The notes under the pieces are model-generated. The model did not search any database and was not told the origin of the DNA. It was given only the letters and a program-made list of their open reading frames with translations. A program made the translations under genes and the position numbers. Positions 34,078 through 45,508 of a DNA stretch of 64,000 nt are shown here, one piece after another. Source of the DNA: Coprinellus micaceus (taxonomy: Eukaryota > Basidiomycota > Agaricomycetes > Agaricales > Psathyrellaceae); the NCBI GenBank assembly GCA_951394405.1, contig OX596340.1, forward strand, positions 2,046,001-2,110,000. Reading direction: 5' to 3'. Each line of letters opens with the position of its first letter. The stretch's first letter is position 1.

Positions 34078-36442
34078 TTACAGACCTGCAACGCCCATCT
34101 GGAACGACGATCGTTGCACTGTGGGTCCTTGATTCGGTAGTTGGGCTCCCATTTGGGTGGATTGTGCCACGGAATGTTGTTGCTGTTGAGCAGGTCCTCC
34201 ACCAGGTGTTTGAGCTCCACCAACTGGATGTGAAGGAACAATCCCTGGGCCAGGCATGAATGCTGGCTGGGACTTCTCTTCTAGGTCGGCGTATAGCACA
34301 GTCATCTCTTTCCTTTCTTTTTGCCATGATTCCGGATCCCAGAACGTGTAGAGTCCTTGTTCGCCTCCTTGCACCTTTTGCGAAGGAGTCGTGCCGCTTT
34401 CCTTCGTGATCCATAGCCGAAGGTCCTTGTGCCATCTCCAGTTGCGATTCCACCTGTTCGACGAAAACGGGTCCACGCGTTAATCAAGCCGTTCTGAGAA
34501 GAAGACAGGACTCAAACACGTCGGAGTCCTGGAATATGCATATGAAGACGTCACGTACAGTTCTTGGGCTGCGATTTCTTGAAGGGCATCCCGTGGACTT
34601 GAGTAGAACATGAAGAATAGCGTCTCATCGCTGAACAGAGCCGCCTTGCTCGGGCCCGGCGGTGGTGCCTGTACGCTAAGGTAACATGCCGGCAATTGGA
34701 ACTCAGGTTCCACTTGGTGAGCAGCCGACTGGTCTGCCCAAGGCGTAATGAATGTGGAATATAGGTTCCTGCAGGCCGTCGTATTAATTCCTGCGAAAAA
34801 GGATAACTCTAGCAGATGCTCTCACCCGGGATACGACATATCCAGCCCCATCGTTCCCAAATCCGTGCCCACGCTGGTCAACCCATGATCAAGGTCGGAG
34901 TTTGCGTTTTTCACGAGAGTTATTAATGACAAGAGGCCCCAACGATCCGCGGCACTAATCAGCACTTGTTGTGCAGGCGTTTGAGGATGGTGCTGCGTTT
35001 GTGTTGTCGAATTTGCATTTGACGATGGTGTAGGGTTGGGGTGCGAGTTCCCGTTCGGGTTCGTTGCCGCGTTCACATTCACGTTGGCGTCACCTACGAA
35101 AGTGACATCAAGATCCACCTTGAGATGGCTTCATTTTGGTACCATGATACGAACCGGTTGGTGGAGGCACGCCTGGAGGAGCGTTGAGATGTGATGGCCC
35201 GTTCTGTTGATAACGTCTGTAAGCATATATGTTACAACGCAGGTGCGCAAACCCACGGTAGCAGTACCGCCGGCTTGTTGGGATGGAGGAGTTGAGTTAG
35301 GAGGGTTCCAAGCCGCCTGAGCCGCCTGCTTCAGCGTGTAGTTGCTCTGTGACTCCGTCAGTCAGCACCAGATTAACCTTTCGGAACGGCGACTAGGGCC
35401 TCGGAACTCTCGTTTGATGGATGGTAAAGACGCATAACGCGCGTTGATGAATGAACGAAAGCTCGGATACTCACCCTTTGTAGCTTATCGGACTCTGTCT
35501 GGTTTTGCTGGAAGCCAGGATGAACATTCCTAGCTTGAGGACCAAGATTGAGCATGCCCGGCGTGCCTTGAGGGATACCCCCTGACAAGTCTCCTAACAA
35601 ATTCCTTCCTCGCTGCTGGAAGTCTTGCTGTTGCTGGAAGCCGTTCAGACCAGGAGGGTGCGGTATGCTATCTTGGTTCGCGCCCTGGTTCTGAGATCCA
35701 CTCTGATTCTGTGACTGCCCGCCGAGTGCTGGAAAGTCGTCGGGCGTGAAATCTCTTTGCTGGTTTCCTGATCCACTCCCAATGCCACCCACGCTTGACC
35801 CCCCCAATGAAACGCCTGTGCCCGCTTGACTTGCATAGCTCGTCCCGCCTGCCACTGCACCCCCCGACGCTGCACTGTTCGATGTGGTATTTGTCGGTGT
35901 TGATCCCAGTACAGGAAAATCATTGGGATCAAGGGCGACCTCCGACGACGACGATATTGAGGGAGTGCCGATAATGGACGGCTGGGTGAGATGGGGAGGC
36001 ATCGGCGTCGATGTTCCGTTCGTCTGCTGCTGCTGTTGCGACGGTAGTTGTTGTTGTTGCGGCTGCTGCTGCTGTAATGGGGCTGAGGCCTGATGTTGTC
36101 CGAGCGCCCCACCGCCAAACGCGAAGCCGGCCTGCCCCCTCGCCTGCATAAAACCCGGTGTCGGCTGGGGTGCCATGCTCTGCACCTGCGATTGCTGGGA
36201 GCCTGTTCGATGGGTGTTGGGTTGGAGATTGGGGACATATCCGCCGGTCTGCAAGACGTTTCTTGGTGGCATCGCGTATCCAGGGAAGGGGGGTCGAAAC
36301 GGTCCAGTTAGTCCCGGAGTCGTCGCTAGACTGGGACCCCGCTGCTGAGGTTGGCCTGGGATGGGTCTTGCATTGAGAATCGGTGCGCGACGGAAGGTGC
36401 AGGAGAGTCCAATGGATCATTTTACACACCTGCTCGATTCAT
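34078..36442 (-). CDS. NOT2: CCR4-NOT complex subunit NOT2
   Basis: Seven exons: 36430-36442, 35475-36355, 35257-35346, 35155-35203, 34826-35093, 34559-34768, 34078-34453; 628 aa. A 13-nt first exon encodes MNRAG; splicing at CCCAG (36356-36358) gives GQPQQRGPS. The N-terminal two-thirds is disordered, with Gln runs (QQQQPQQQQ) and two short repeated motifs (DPNDFPVLG and TPDDFPALG) characteristic of NOT2. The C-terminal NOT box contains DRWGLLSLITLVKN, TFITPWADQSAAH, FMFYSSPRDALQEIAAQELWN and RNWRWHKDLRLWITK. NOT2 links NOT1 and NOT3/5 in the deadenylase and transcription complex. The C-terminal tail after the NOT box is Gln/Pro/Gly-rich. The last codons could instead splice at 34084, ending VAA. 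Confidence 0.93.
36026..36075. repeat. imperfect CAG/CTG triplet run in NOT2
   Basis: A stretch of CTG, TTG and GTTG triplets on the plus strand encodes the glutamine-rich segment of NOT2 on the minus strand. It is interrupted, not a pure microsatellite, but it is the most obvious triplet repeat in the window and could vary in length between strains. Confidence 0.6.
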
Positions 36443-36797
36443 TGGTTTTACGGGGTAGTTTGGGGCTGAAAATCGCTGGTTATGAGACATTCTGTGCAGG
36501 GGTTGCGCTGGCGCAGAACGTACTACTAATTGGTGGATTGAGTATGTCCTGTGTATTCACGGTCAGTAAAGAGGACAACCTTGTTTGAGCCTTTGTTTGG
36601 TGAGAGCTGGGCAGCGAGCTTATGTAAGCCTTGCCCCCGTTTGAACTCGACATTTCCTTCCTTCAACGACGACGACGACGACGAGCCAACGATGCACAGC
36701 CTGAAACGCGGTCGTCAACGGCTCATAGGTCTAGAGACCCTTTCAGAAGCGGAGTGTAGCGGGCGGACAGGGGGGTTCCAAGCAGGTATATTTCAAT
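36443..36797. other. intergenic, NOT2 promoter and RPC9 3' UTR
   Basis: 355 bp between two minus-strand genes. Contains a short GAC/GACGAC triplet run at about 36666-36684. No TATA box and no gene were recognised. Confidence 0.45.
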
Positions 36798-37716
36798 CTA
36801 GTCGTCTTCAACATCCAAATCACCCTCGACCCCCGCACCCTCGCCAGCATCTTCAAACATTTCCTCATCATACACCGCATCCTCGTCCTCTCCAAACCCT
36901 TCCGTAGCCGGGTTGGTCCAGCTCGTAACACCCTCCTCCACCTTCGGCTCTTCGATTCCGTTGACCTGAGGCACAGGGGCAGGCGCTCCCTGAATCTCCT
37001 GAATGCGCTCCGTGAGCTCGTCCATCCGGTCCCCTAAGCGGTCTTCTAGCTCTTCCACGATCTGGGGTTGGAGTTGGAGTGGATTGAGTCAAACCGCAGA
37101 GTAGAGAGAGTACGCACGACGTAGAGCTCAACCGGCGTTGTAGGCGCCAGGTTCACAATCTGTAAATTTTCCGCCTTGGTCAACTCGTACGGCTCCAGCG
37201 CCTTGACCATCTTCGTGATCCCCTCTGCTGTCTGACCAGATGTGGGCAGGTAGTCTGCCCCGAGATACTGAATGGCCTGCGAAACCAAGTATCAGCATTC
37301 CCTTCCGTCCCCGTGTCCTTCCCTCTTGCAAAACATCGAATGACAGAGGATGTGAGGTAAAGTAGTAAACACACACCTCAACCTCAACTGTCCTCAAGTT
37401 CTCACTCGTCTCCACCACCGTCGTATTGTGTCCAGGAACCAGCGTCCCACTCGCCTCCTCCTCCTTCTTGATCCTCTGCATCGCCCTCGACCGAGTCATA
37501 TGGTCCGCCTCAAGCTCACGCAGGAGCGTCAGGACTTCATAGTTGGACAGGAGGGCTGAGCGCGGATTGACGACCTAAGTAGACAGGCGCGTGCGGTCGG
37601 GTTCATGGTGTTGGGGAGGTGTTTGGGAGTGGGAAGTTGTCGGGAAATGTTTTGCAGCAAGCAGCGATTAGAACTTAGAAGTCAATAGGAAGGGGTCGGA
37701 GTCCATTCACCTCCAT
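36798..37716 (-). CDS. RPC17: RNA polymerase III subunit RPC9 (Rpc17, CGRP-RCP family)
   Basis: Four exons: 37711-37716, 37377-37574, 37118-37276, 36798-37061; 208 aa. The first coding exon is just ATG GAG, spliced over a 136-bp intron to VVNPRSALLSNYEVLTLLREL, the conserved start of the family. The RPB4-like core has EVEAIQYLGADYLPTSGQ and KALEPYELTKAENLQIVNLAPTTP in order, then the helical VELYVIVEELEDR. The C-terminus is acidic (GEDEDAVYDEEMFED...). With Rpc25 it forms the Pol III stalk and helps initiation. The very short first exon has little independent support, but without it no start gives the conserved N-terminus. Confidence 0.9.
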
Positions 37717-38684
37717 GGAAATAGACTTATAGCAAATGTCCGGCAGGGATCATGGCAGAACGGGAAGAACCAGAAAAATACCGCAGGCGCCTCATCACAA
37801 GCGACTGCCCCCGTGACTCCCGAAATTAGCGCCCACCAACTCCCCACTCACATTCGGCTACAAGCATCGTACTGAAGCGTGGAAACCCCTCCGTCTTCCA
37901 AGGCATATTTGCTTCTTTTTTGCATATACGGATAACACCATTACTTTGTCTAGCGGGATAAATAGGCGAGAGCGAACGCGCGTAATGTATGCAAGTAGTA
38001 GTAGAGTACGACGGGACCGAACGGATTAAGTGTGTCGGGTATGTATCAGTAAGAGCGTTGATGTTGGACAGTGTCGAAGACGTACTACCATCCAGCGTAT
38101 ATAGTACAGTCCAAAGAGTCCAAGGCAAATGATACGGGAAAAAGGTAGAGGCACGCTAAACCGAGCGATCGGGTGGAGGGAAGGGGGAGGAAGGAGGCAG
38201 TACAAAAGGCGGCGGGGTAACACTACAACTACTGCACAAGAAGCGAACTCGCCGGCGGTATACTAATTGCACATAGAAAACACGCTAAAACCAAAGCTGT
38301 GGATGAAAGGGTGGGCGGGGAGAACTCGCATACTAGCGGATAGAAGACGGGGGGAACAAAAGCTGAAGGAGTGGAAGGTTGTAAAGAGAGTATGACACGA
38401 GTCCTTGAGATGCTGTGTATGTATGGCTGGTTAGCCTAAGAGCTGGATGAGTGCGATGATGGAGGTGAAAGAATGAGTGTCTTTGAATGGATGAGGAGAG
38501 AGAGGTACAGGACGATGTGTGACGGATGCGGGGGGTTGGAGCGTGGTAGAGAGGGCGAGGAGGTCGAAGTCGATAAGAGTAAGGATAATTCAAAGGCAAG
38601 TCAACGGTCAAGAAAGCTAATCAAAACCCGGACGAAAACCACCACAGAATCGTAAACCATGAAAACATGCAGAGACGACGTAGC
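37717..38684. other. intergenic
   Basis: 968 bp between the RPC9 start and the stop of the large disordered protein, both on the minus strand. Low-complexity purine-rich patches occur near 38440-38560. No gene was recognised. Confidence 0.45.
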
Positions 38685-41600
38685 TCAGGAGCGTGGACCG
38701 TAAATGGCGACCAGAACGATGAAGGGGACGTAGGTCAAAATCGAGACAACAGCCATGATGCGACACCGTTTCCGCCACGACTTGTAATCTGGTCAGAGTC
38801 ACAGCGTCAGGAATACAAGGTTTAATGAAATGAAATGGCGGGTGATTTGCGTACCGTGTTCCACTTGCGGATCATCAAGAACGACGCCTTTTTCCGCATC
38901 TCCGCTGTCAAGCCTCCGAGTCCGAGGAATAGGCACGACGGAGCCTGCGAGCCACCACAGGGGGAAGATCACGAACCCAATGAAAAATAGCCAGGCGTGA
39001 AGTGGGCTTCCTCCCCTTTCCGTCCACCCATTCAAAGACCACCTGCTCCCGCCCTCCGGTGCTTCGTCGGGGAAAGAGAGCGACCAAGGGGTATCTCGTA
39101 TGCGCGCAGGTTTCCGTGGGTCCCTCATATGATAAGTGCTGGCTGCAGAGCGTGTGACCGAAGGCGCATGGGGGGACATGAATGCCGATATTGGGATGGA
39201 CGCCTGTGACAGGCTGCGTCGCGATGCCGAACGGCGAGGCGTACTACCACTGGCGTGCACATCTCTAGTCGAAGGTGGGCGGCTGGCGCGCTGAGGAGCT
39301 ACGTGCGTCGCACTAGTCTTGCTAGTCCGACTGGACCATGACCCAGTCGATTTAGCATTCGGGCTGTCAATCACAGGCGGGAGGGTGCTTTTTGTGCTCG
39401 ATGCATGGGACTCCGGGGTTGCCAAAGACGTACGGATGCGCTTGCTTCGATGATAAGACGATGGTGCATGCGAGGAGCCCGACAAGGTGGAGGAACGGTG
39501 GGCTGCATGAAAAAATGATAGAAGAGCGTACAAGTCAGATTAGCCTCCACATGAATGCAGTTATCTGAAGCTTACTGCGGGGTTCGGGGGCAAACGTAGT
39601 CCGGTGCTCCCGAGGAGGGGTTACGCTGTCGACATCGGCATCCTCGGCCTTTCTCTTGGTAGACCCGCTTGAGAGTGACTTTTGAACGGTGCCCGGAGGT
39701 GGGGTTCTGCGGAGCGCCGAGCTTGGTTTCGTAGGAGTCGATTTGTGATGCGCACGCTTGGGAGATATTTGAATGGGGGACGCTTCGGGCGTCGGTGATG
39801 TTAAGGAGATGACGGGCGGTGCGAGAAGGGAGGATGAAGCAGCTCCTATCCCGGCGGTGGCAGTATCTAGCTGGGGTGGGGGAGGGGACGGACTACGGGT
39901 GCGATCTGGACTGGAGTTTGACCTGGCTTGACGAGAAGCATGATTCACTTTTGGCCTCAGCTTGCCCGAGGAGGGATTCAGAATTCCCTTTGAGGTGGTG
40001 TTGGCCCCATGGCTCTCTGACATGCTCGTGATCGAAATAGCGGAATCGGTCGAGGGATGAGTCCAGGAAGAATGGTCCGTCGTCCCCTTTACTGCGCCGC
40101 GGTGGTGTGACTGGGCTTGATTGAGGGTGAAGGTGTCTGTAGATAGAAAAGTCCGTGAGTCCCTTCACAATAGAGAGCTTTGGGCATGTGAGTGGGCACG
40201 TTGCACCTGCCTCGAGGCGCTCACTTGATCACTTACCTTGCAGGGAAAATGCTGGACCTAAACCTCGAATCTCGCCAGTCTCACCATAAGACCGCTAAAG
40301 AGCGCGGGGGATGGAAGACAGAAAGCAGACAAGGAGACGAGAGAAAGGAAGAAGGATGTACGTGAGCAAAGGGACAAAGGATACATAAAAACACTAATGC
40401 CGCTACCTTGATGCGACCCACGCTCGCGCCGCGTGCAAAGGTATGACCTAATAAAACAGGAGCACCGTCAGTTTTCTTGGACGCAACTTCCGACCCTGAC
40501 GTCTTACCTTCATCGTGACCATCTTGCCCCAAAGACAGACGAAGTAACTCTCTTGAAACTCGGACCTCCCAACTGTCGGGCAAATTCACCTCGTCGTCGG
40601 CCCCAACCAAGGATGCTTGTTTAGCGCTGAACTCGGCGCTCGAACGTCGACTCAGATTGCTCCTGATGCTGCTCTTGCTTTGAGCCCTTGTGTGGCCCTT
40701 CTTTGCCGAATTCGTCGGTTTCGAAGGGTCGTCTACTAGCTTCGTAACGAACGAAGACTTCGATCCTGCGCGCCTCGGCTTTGCGGAACTCGTGTCGTTT
40801 CTTGACGCTCTTCGGATGGATGGAAGAGACCGTGACCGTGAATAGCGCGGCTGGTTCTCATTTTCGTACTGGATTGCTGCTGGTGGGACACCACCTTCAC
40901 TTGGCTGGCTTATTGAAAGGCCTCGTTGACTCGGATACTGGAAGGCAGGATGGTTCAGGGGCGGTAAAGGCGGCGGGGTCTCTAGATGGCTGAAGAAAAT
41001 ATCGTTGGGTCGAATACGGCGGCTGATGCTCAATGATCGTGCAGGGGTGCGTGTGCCAAACGTGTTGCTGAGCGAGGTGGTCGAGTATCCGTGCCCTTGA
41101 GCGACGACGGAAGAAGAAGAGTTGTAGAGGGAATAGTAGACCGACGTCGCTGTCTCTGACCATCTGTCTGATTGGGAGCTATTCCGACTGCGTGATTGAT
41201 CTTGCGCTAGCCCATTCGCGTTCCTCAGCTTGGTCATCGTCCTCTCCCTGATTGTAGGTGGACCAAATGTACCCGTTGGACTGGGGAATGGGAGTGTGTG
41301 ATTGGGGATCTCGCTTGCGGGCACTGGGGTAGCGATTGAGTCCCGGTGCATACAGCGCGACGCAGCGGTCCCACTCACAGTTTTCGTCGTTGACCCTGGC
41401 CACCCGGCCCCGCACCTGGCTGCCCTCGCCGTCCAACCTGTCGACGACTGGCAAATTCCTCTTGCGACTGGGCTGAAGCGGCACGGAAGTCTGCCCTGTC
41501 GTCCCGGCAATAAAAATCCTTTCTGGATCAGGGAGGTCGCCTAGGCTGTATCTTGTTGGACGTCTTGGAGACGGCGCATATATGCGCATTGGCTTGCTCT

Positions 41601-41706
41601 TTCCGTTGTAAGAGGGGTACTCGGTCGTCGCCTTGGACCCCTGCCCCTGATGCGCCGTTCCATTGCGCGCTGCCCGATTGCGATTCTTGAAGAAGAACGA
41701 GGGCAT
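38685..41706 (-). CDS. large disordered Ser-rich protein with C-terminal membrane hairpin
   Basis: Seven exons: 41379-41706, 40508-41323, 40407-40447, 40237-40294, 39576-40136, 38855-39502, 38685-38788; all phases agree, giving 851 aa. Starts MPSFFFKNRNRAARNG. Most of the protein is Ser/Pro/Arg-rich and predicted disordered, with clusters such as SRSRSLPSIRRASR and SPDRTRSPSPPPPQLD that look like phosphorylation or SR-type segments. The last 130 residues appear ordered: PDEAPEGGSRWSLNGW, a hydrophobic segment LHAWLFFIGFVIFPLWWLAGS, a short loop with DDPQVEHDYKSWRKRCR, a second hydrophobic segment IMAVVSILTYVPFIVLVAIYG, ending PRS. This suggests a hairpin anchor with a long cytosolic N-terminus. 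The ATG at 40023 could be mistaken for a separate gene start; the frame continues through exons 4 and 5. No family recognised. Confidence 0.78.
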
Positions 41707-42593
41707 CTTCTGGTCGCCGCGCACGGCGTCGAGCGACGCGATATGGCCCAGTAAATACAAGGGAAAGGAGGAGTGGGATCGCAGTTAGGAGAAGGCCCAT
41801 TTGAATCAGAATTTGCGCGTCCGTCACGTGCAGCTGTCCTTCCAGAGAAGTTCGGAATCGTCGCCTGCAGGCCAGCATCGGGAGGTGCTTCGCAATGAGA
41901 ATGCCATAGAGCTACCTTGCTCCTTTGAATAGGGGATTAGATTTAGGGTGGCGTAATATCCGTCGATTCCGTGAATACTCGAGAGACCGTAACGACACCC
42001 GGCTGGGGATGAAAAGGTATACAATTGGGTGGGCGTTGTGCTGGCCGCCTTCGAATTCCAGTTACTGTACATGCTTCGCGCCTTGTCAGGCAATGGCGAT
42101 GATCAGAACTCACAGAACATCATTAGGCGCCCAACTCCCCGCAAGGCAGACGGCTCGAATCGTTAGCCAGTATCGTCCAAATGCTTTTTTATTGTTCGAC
42201 TTCAGTTAACCGTAGATCGTGGTTTCGTAGAAATTGCATCGACCTTGTACTTACTACTACTCCATGGCCTTTCCGACATTCGAAATGTGCTTCGGCTCCA
42301 CCCGGCTCCAACCTTTTCTCGTTCTTCATGATCCTGCGCACTCTGTGGCTCCTTCGGCTTATACTTGTGTCGATACGAAACTGGATGGAGAATGTCTCGC
42401 GTCTATACCCTAACTGTAGTTCCCTCTCTCAACGCCATTGCCAATGCCAAGGAATTCGGCGCGCAAGCCACGTGGAACGTCACAGCCACAATCGTGACGA
42501 CGTGCGCCGGCACCTCGGAGTCGGAAGCTTGTTGCCCAGTGACTTGACCAGAACTTTCACCGCGGATCTCTTCCTAAGGACTTGTCGAGCACC
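41707..42593. promoter_or_regulatory. divergent upstream region, disordered protein / epsin
   Basis: 887 bp between divergent starts. Frames near 42181-42606 lack coding character and probably lie in the epsin 5' leader. No TATA box close to either start. Confidence 0.4.
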
Positions 42594-44525
42594 ATGGACA
42601 AGATAGAATCCCTCTCGAGTACATTGTCGAGCCTGACAATGTACGACATCAAGTCAATGTATACCCAGGTACTGCTCAGGACCTTGGAAACCACCGCAGA
42701 GGTTGCTGACACGGCTGACGGCAGGCAAAGAATGTTGTCCTCAATATCAGTGAAATGGAGGCGAAGGTTAGGGAGGCGACAAATGACGACCCATGGTGAG
42801 CAGGTGCCCTCATCGTGCTCAGGGTGAGCTGACTGTGCTGTTCAGGGGAGCGAGTTCCACGTTGATGGGCGAGATCGCTCAAGGGTATGTCTCCATGGCT
42901 TGCTGATGCTCGTGCGCTAACACTGACAATTACCATCTAGTACCTTCAATTTGTGAGCAGATCCTATTCACCATCCCTATATCCTATCTCACAACTCTTC
43001 AGCGCCCAATTCAACGAGATCATGCCTTGCATCTATGGACGGTTTATGGAAAAGGAAGCTAGCCAGTGGCGTCAGATCTACAAGGTATTTAGACAGACGA
43101 CTTGAAACTATCCCATCTAACCCTTCTCAGGCACTCGTCCTTCTCGAATATTTGGTCAAGAACGGCTCGGAGCGAGTTGTCGACGATGCACGATCTCACA
43201 TATCGACACTCAAGATGTTGCGCAACTTCCATTATATTGATGACAAGGGCAAGGACGAGGGTATCAACGGTACGTATGCGACCCCGTCGCTGTCGGTGTC
43301 CACGTCTAAATAGCAGGCAGTGCGCAATCGGTCCAAGGAGTTGGTCGAGCTCCTGCAGGATGTCGAGAAGATTCGTTCCGAGAGGCGAAAGTCCAAGGCG
43401 AACAAGAACAAATTCACTGGTGTCGGCAACGACGAGCTCGGGTTTAGCGGCAGCGGATCACGGTATGGAGGGTTCGGAAGTGACAGTCTCGGTGGAGGAG
43501 GATACGCCAACGATCACTACAGCTCTGGAAGCGGAAATGGTAGAGGATATGGCGGGGGCAGCTCTTCGAGCTTCAATTACAACGACCACAGCAGCAGCAC
43601 TCCTCAAGGTCGCCGACAGTTCGAGGAATATGATGCCGGTGGAGACGATATCGCCCCTTCCCGTGGCTCCACCTCGACGAGAACCAGCTCTCTTCGTGAG
43701 CCCACACGCAAGGCCTCGGCTCCTGTGCCTGCACCTCCACCGCCGCCCGCTCCTGTCCAGAACCTCCTCGACTTCGATGACGATGCTTTCGGCGCCCCTG
43801 TTGCGGCTCCCGCCCCTCCCGCTTCCAACAAAGCTCTCCCCGCCGTGGCCCCGGTCTCTTTAGATGGTGCGCACTTGACCATACTATCACAGCAGTAAAC
43901 GATCGCTCACAATAGGTCTACAGACGATGACTTTGCGGATTTCCAAGCTGCGCCCGTTCAAGCAGCTCCCGCTCCTGCTGCCCCAACCAGGTCAAACGAC
44001 CTTTTCGCCATGCTCAACAGCAGCACACCCCTCGCTCCTCGCCCAGCGTCTCAGCCTCCGGTTGCCGCGGCATCTCCCTTCGCCCAGGCCGCTCCTCCCG
44101 GCTACGGCGCCCCCCTCGGTGGCTTCACCAACGCCCACCGTCCCACCCCTTCCTTCTCTGCTCAGCCCACATACACCTCTCCTTTGGCACCGCAGCAGAA
44201 TCTCTTCGGCGGCGGCGCCCCTCTTCGCCCCACTGTGGCATCTCAGTCCTCCTTTGGCGCCGGTGCTCGCCCCAGCTCTACTCCAGCTGTGGCTGCTCCT
44301 GCCAAGCCAGCCTCTAACTTCGACGATCTGTGGTCCCTTGGTCTCGGCGCCTCGACGTCGAAGCCCGCCACGCCTGTTGGTGGGACGAAGTCTATGCAGG
44401 CGTTGCAGCAGGAGAAGACTCAGGCGAGCATCTGGGGCGCAGGTGGACAGAAGCAAGCTCCCCAGCCGGCGCAGTTCGGCGCGTTTGGTGCGTCATCTTC
44501 GGGCGATGATGATCTGCTTTTGTGA
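42594..44525 (+). CDS. epsin-type clathrin adaptor (ENTH domain)
   Basis: Eight exons: 42594-42668, 42725-42795, 42846-42884, 42941-42952, 43003-43084, 43131-43269, 43321-43866, 43924-44525; 521 aa. The ENTH domain covers roughly residues 1-145: SLTMYDIKSMYTQAKNVVLN, EATNDDPWGASSTLMGEIAQ, FNEIMPCIYGRFMEKEASQW, KALVLLEYLVKNGSERVVDD, SKELVELLQDVEKIRSERRK. A Gly/Ser-rich linker follows, then Pro/Ala-rich tail motifs (LLDFDDDAF, DDDFADFQ, NDLFAML, NFDDLWSLG) that fit clathrin, adaptor-ear and TGN adaptor binding. The tail resembles epsinR/Ent3-Ent5 more than endocytic epsins because no ubiquitin-interacting motif or NPF is evident. Likely acts in TGN-endosome clathrin traffic. Exon 4 is only 12 nt. 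Confidence 0.93.
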
Positions 44526-45508
44526 GCTTGAAAATGGGGAGGGTGGTGATTGCTGTGTGGTTTCTTTGTTAGGAGCTTCGGTGTTCAGTAGTAGGCTTTC
44601 CTTTCGACTTTCGATCTATATCCCTGTTTCGCCTTGGCCGTAGAGAATGATCATTTTGCTTGTTTATTCCCTCGTCCATGAAACTTACCGAAAGGCCAAG
44701 GAGCACCTATTATAGAGAACGATTACCTTTTCTCAACTCGAGTCAAGTTGACGAGACTCGAAGAGAAGGAACGCATCGCATCATTCAAAGCTGCACTCTG
44801 GGCGCTAATTTCGGCAACTTTCGATCTCCGCTCATCAGGCCCCCCACGGCGACTCAAGGTGAAGCATGGACAAGCCCACCACTTAGCATTCACGAGTTCT
44901 GCAAACCCCCCATAACCAGCCCCTCAGTTCCTCCACAGATATTAGTTCCTGGAAAATGTGGGCAATGGAGTTACAACGCGCTCATCGCTTCGAGATCGGC
45001 ACGTTCAACACGCGCAACAACGCCAGAGTTATATAGTCGTCAATGACAGACCCGACCCGATGGACAATAAGAATTAGGACAGCTACTGGTTGAATGAAGT
45101 CTAGGAGTATACCCACCCGATACCGGCACGAACTGGTACGAACACGGCGTGCCAAGGCGCTGTCAACGGTGGGCGCTTAATTGGCTATGAGGGTGATACA
45201 AGGAGGGGATAGATGCAATGTGTGATTGGTGGAATTAATTCCCAAATGTCGCTAATAAAACCGCTTAGCCCGACTCTAGGTGAACCGGCTCATTATCCTG
45301 AACACTGGCCAGGTTGAAATGAGAATAGTAACGCTGACATCTTAGAACTATGTATACCCAACCGACTATTAGGCACACCCTAACTCTTGCCCGGTGCCAA
45401 GCTACAGTCCTCTACTCTTCGTTGATAGAACTAGTTAAAATCCACGCCCTAAACCCGGGGAGGAACACCGCTGAGAACAACGACACCGACGCGGTGAAAA
45501 GACTCAAT
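44526..45508. other. intergenic between convergent genes
   Basis: 983 bp after epsin and after the stop of the first NmrA-like gene. No gene, repeat or RNA was recognised. Confidence 0.45.

Noticed and set aside
36662..36684. GAC/GACGAC run as a microsatellite of note
   Set aside because: Only about six triplets and non-coding; such runs are common by chance.
39535..40023. Separate gene starting at ATG 40023
   Set aside because: The frame stays open upstream to an acceptor at 40137-40139, and four upstream exons join in phase to the N-terminal part beginning at 41706.
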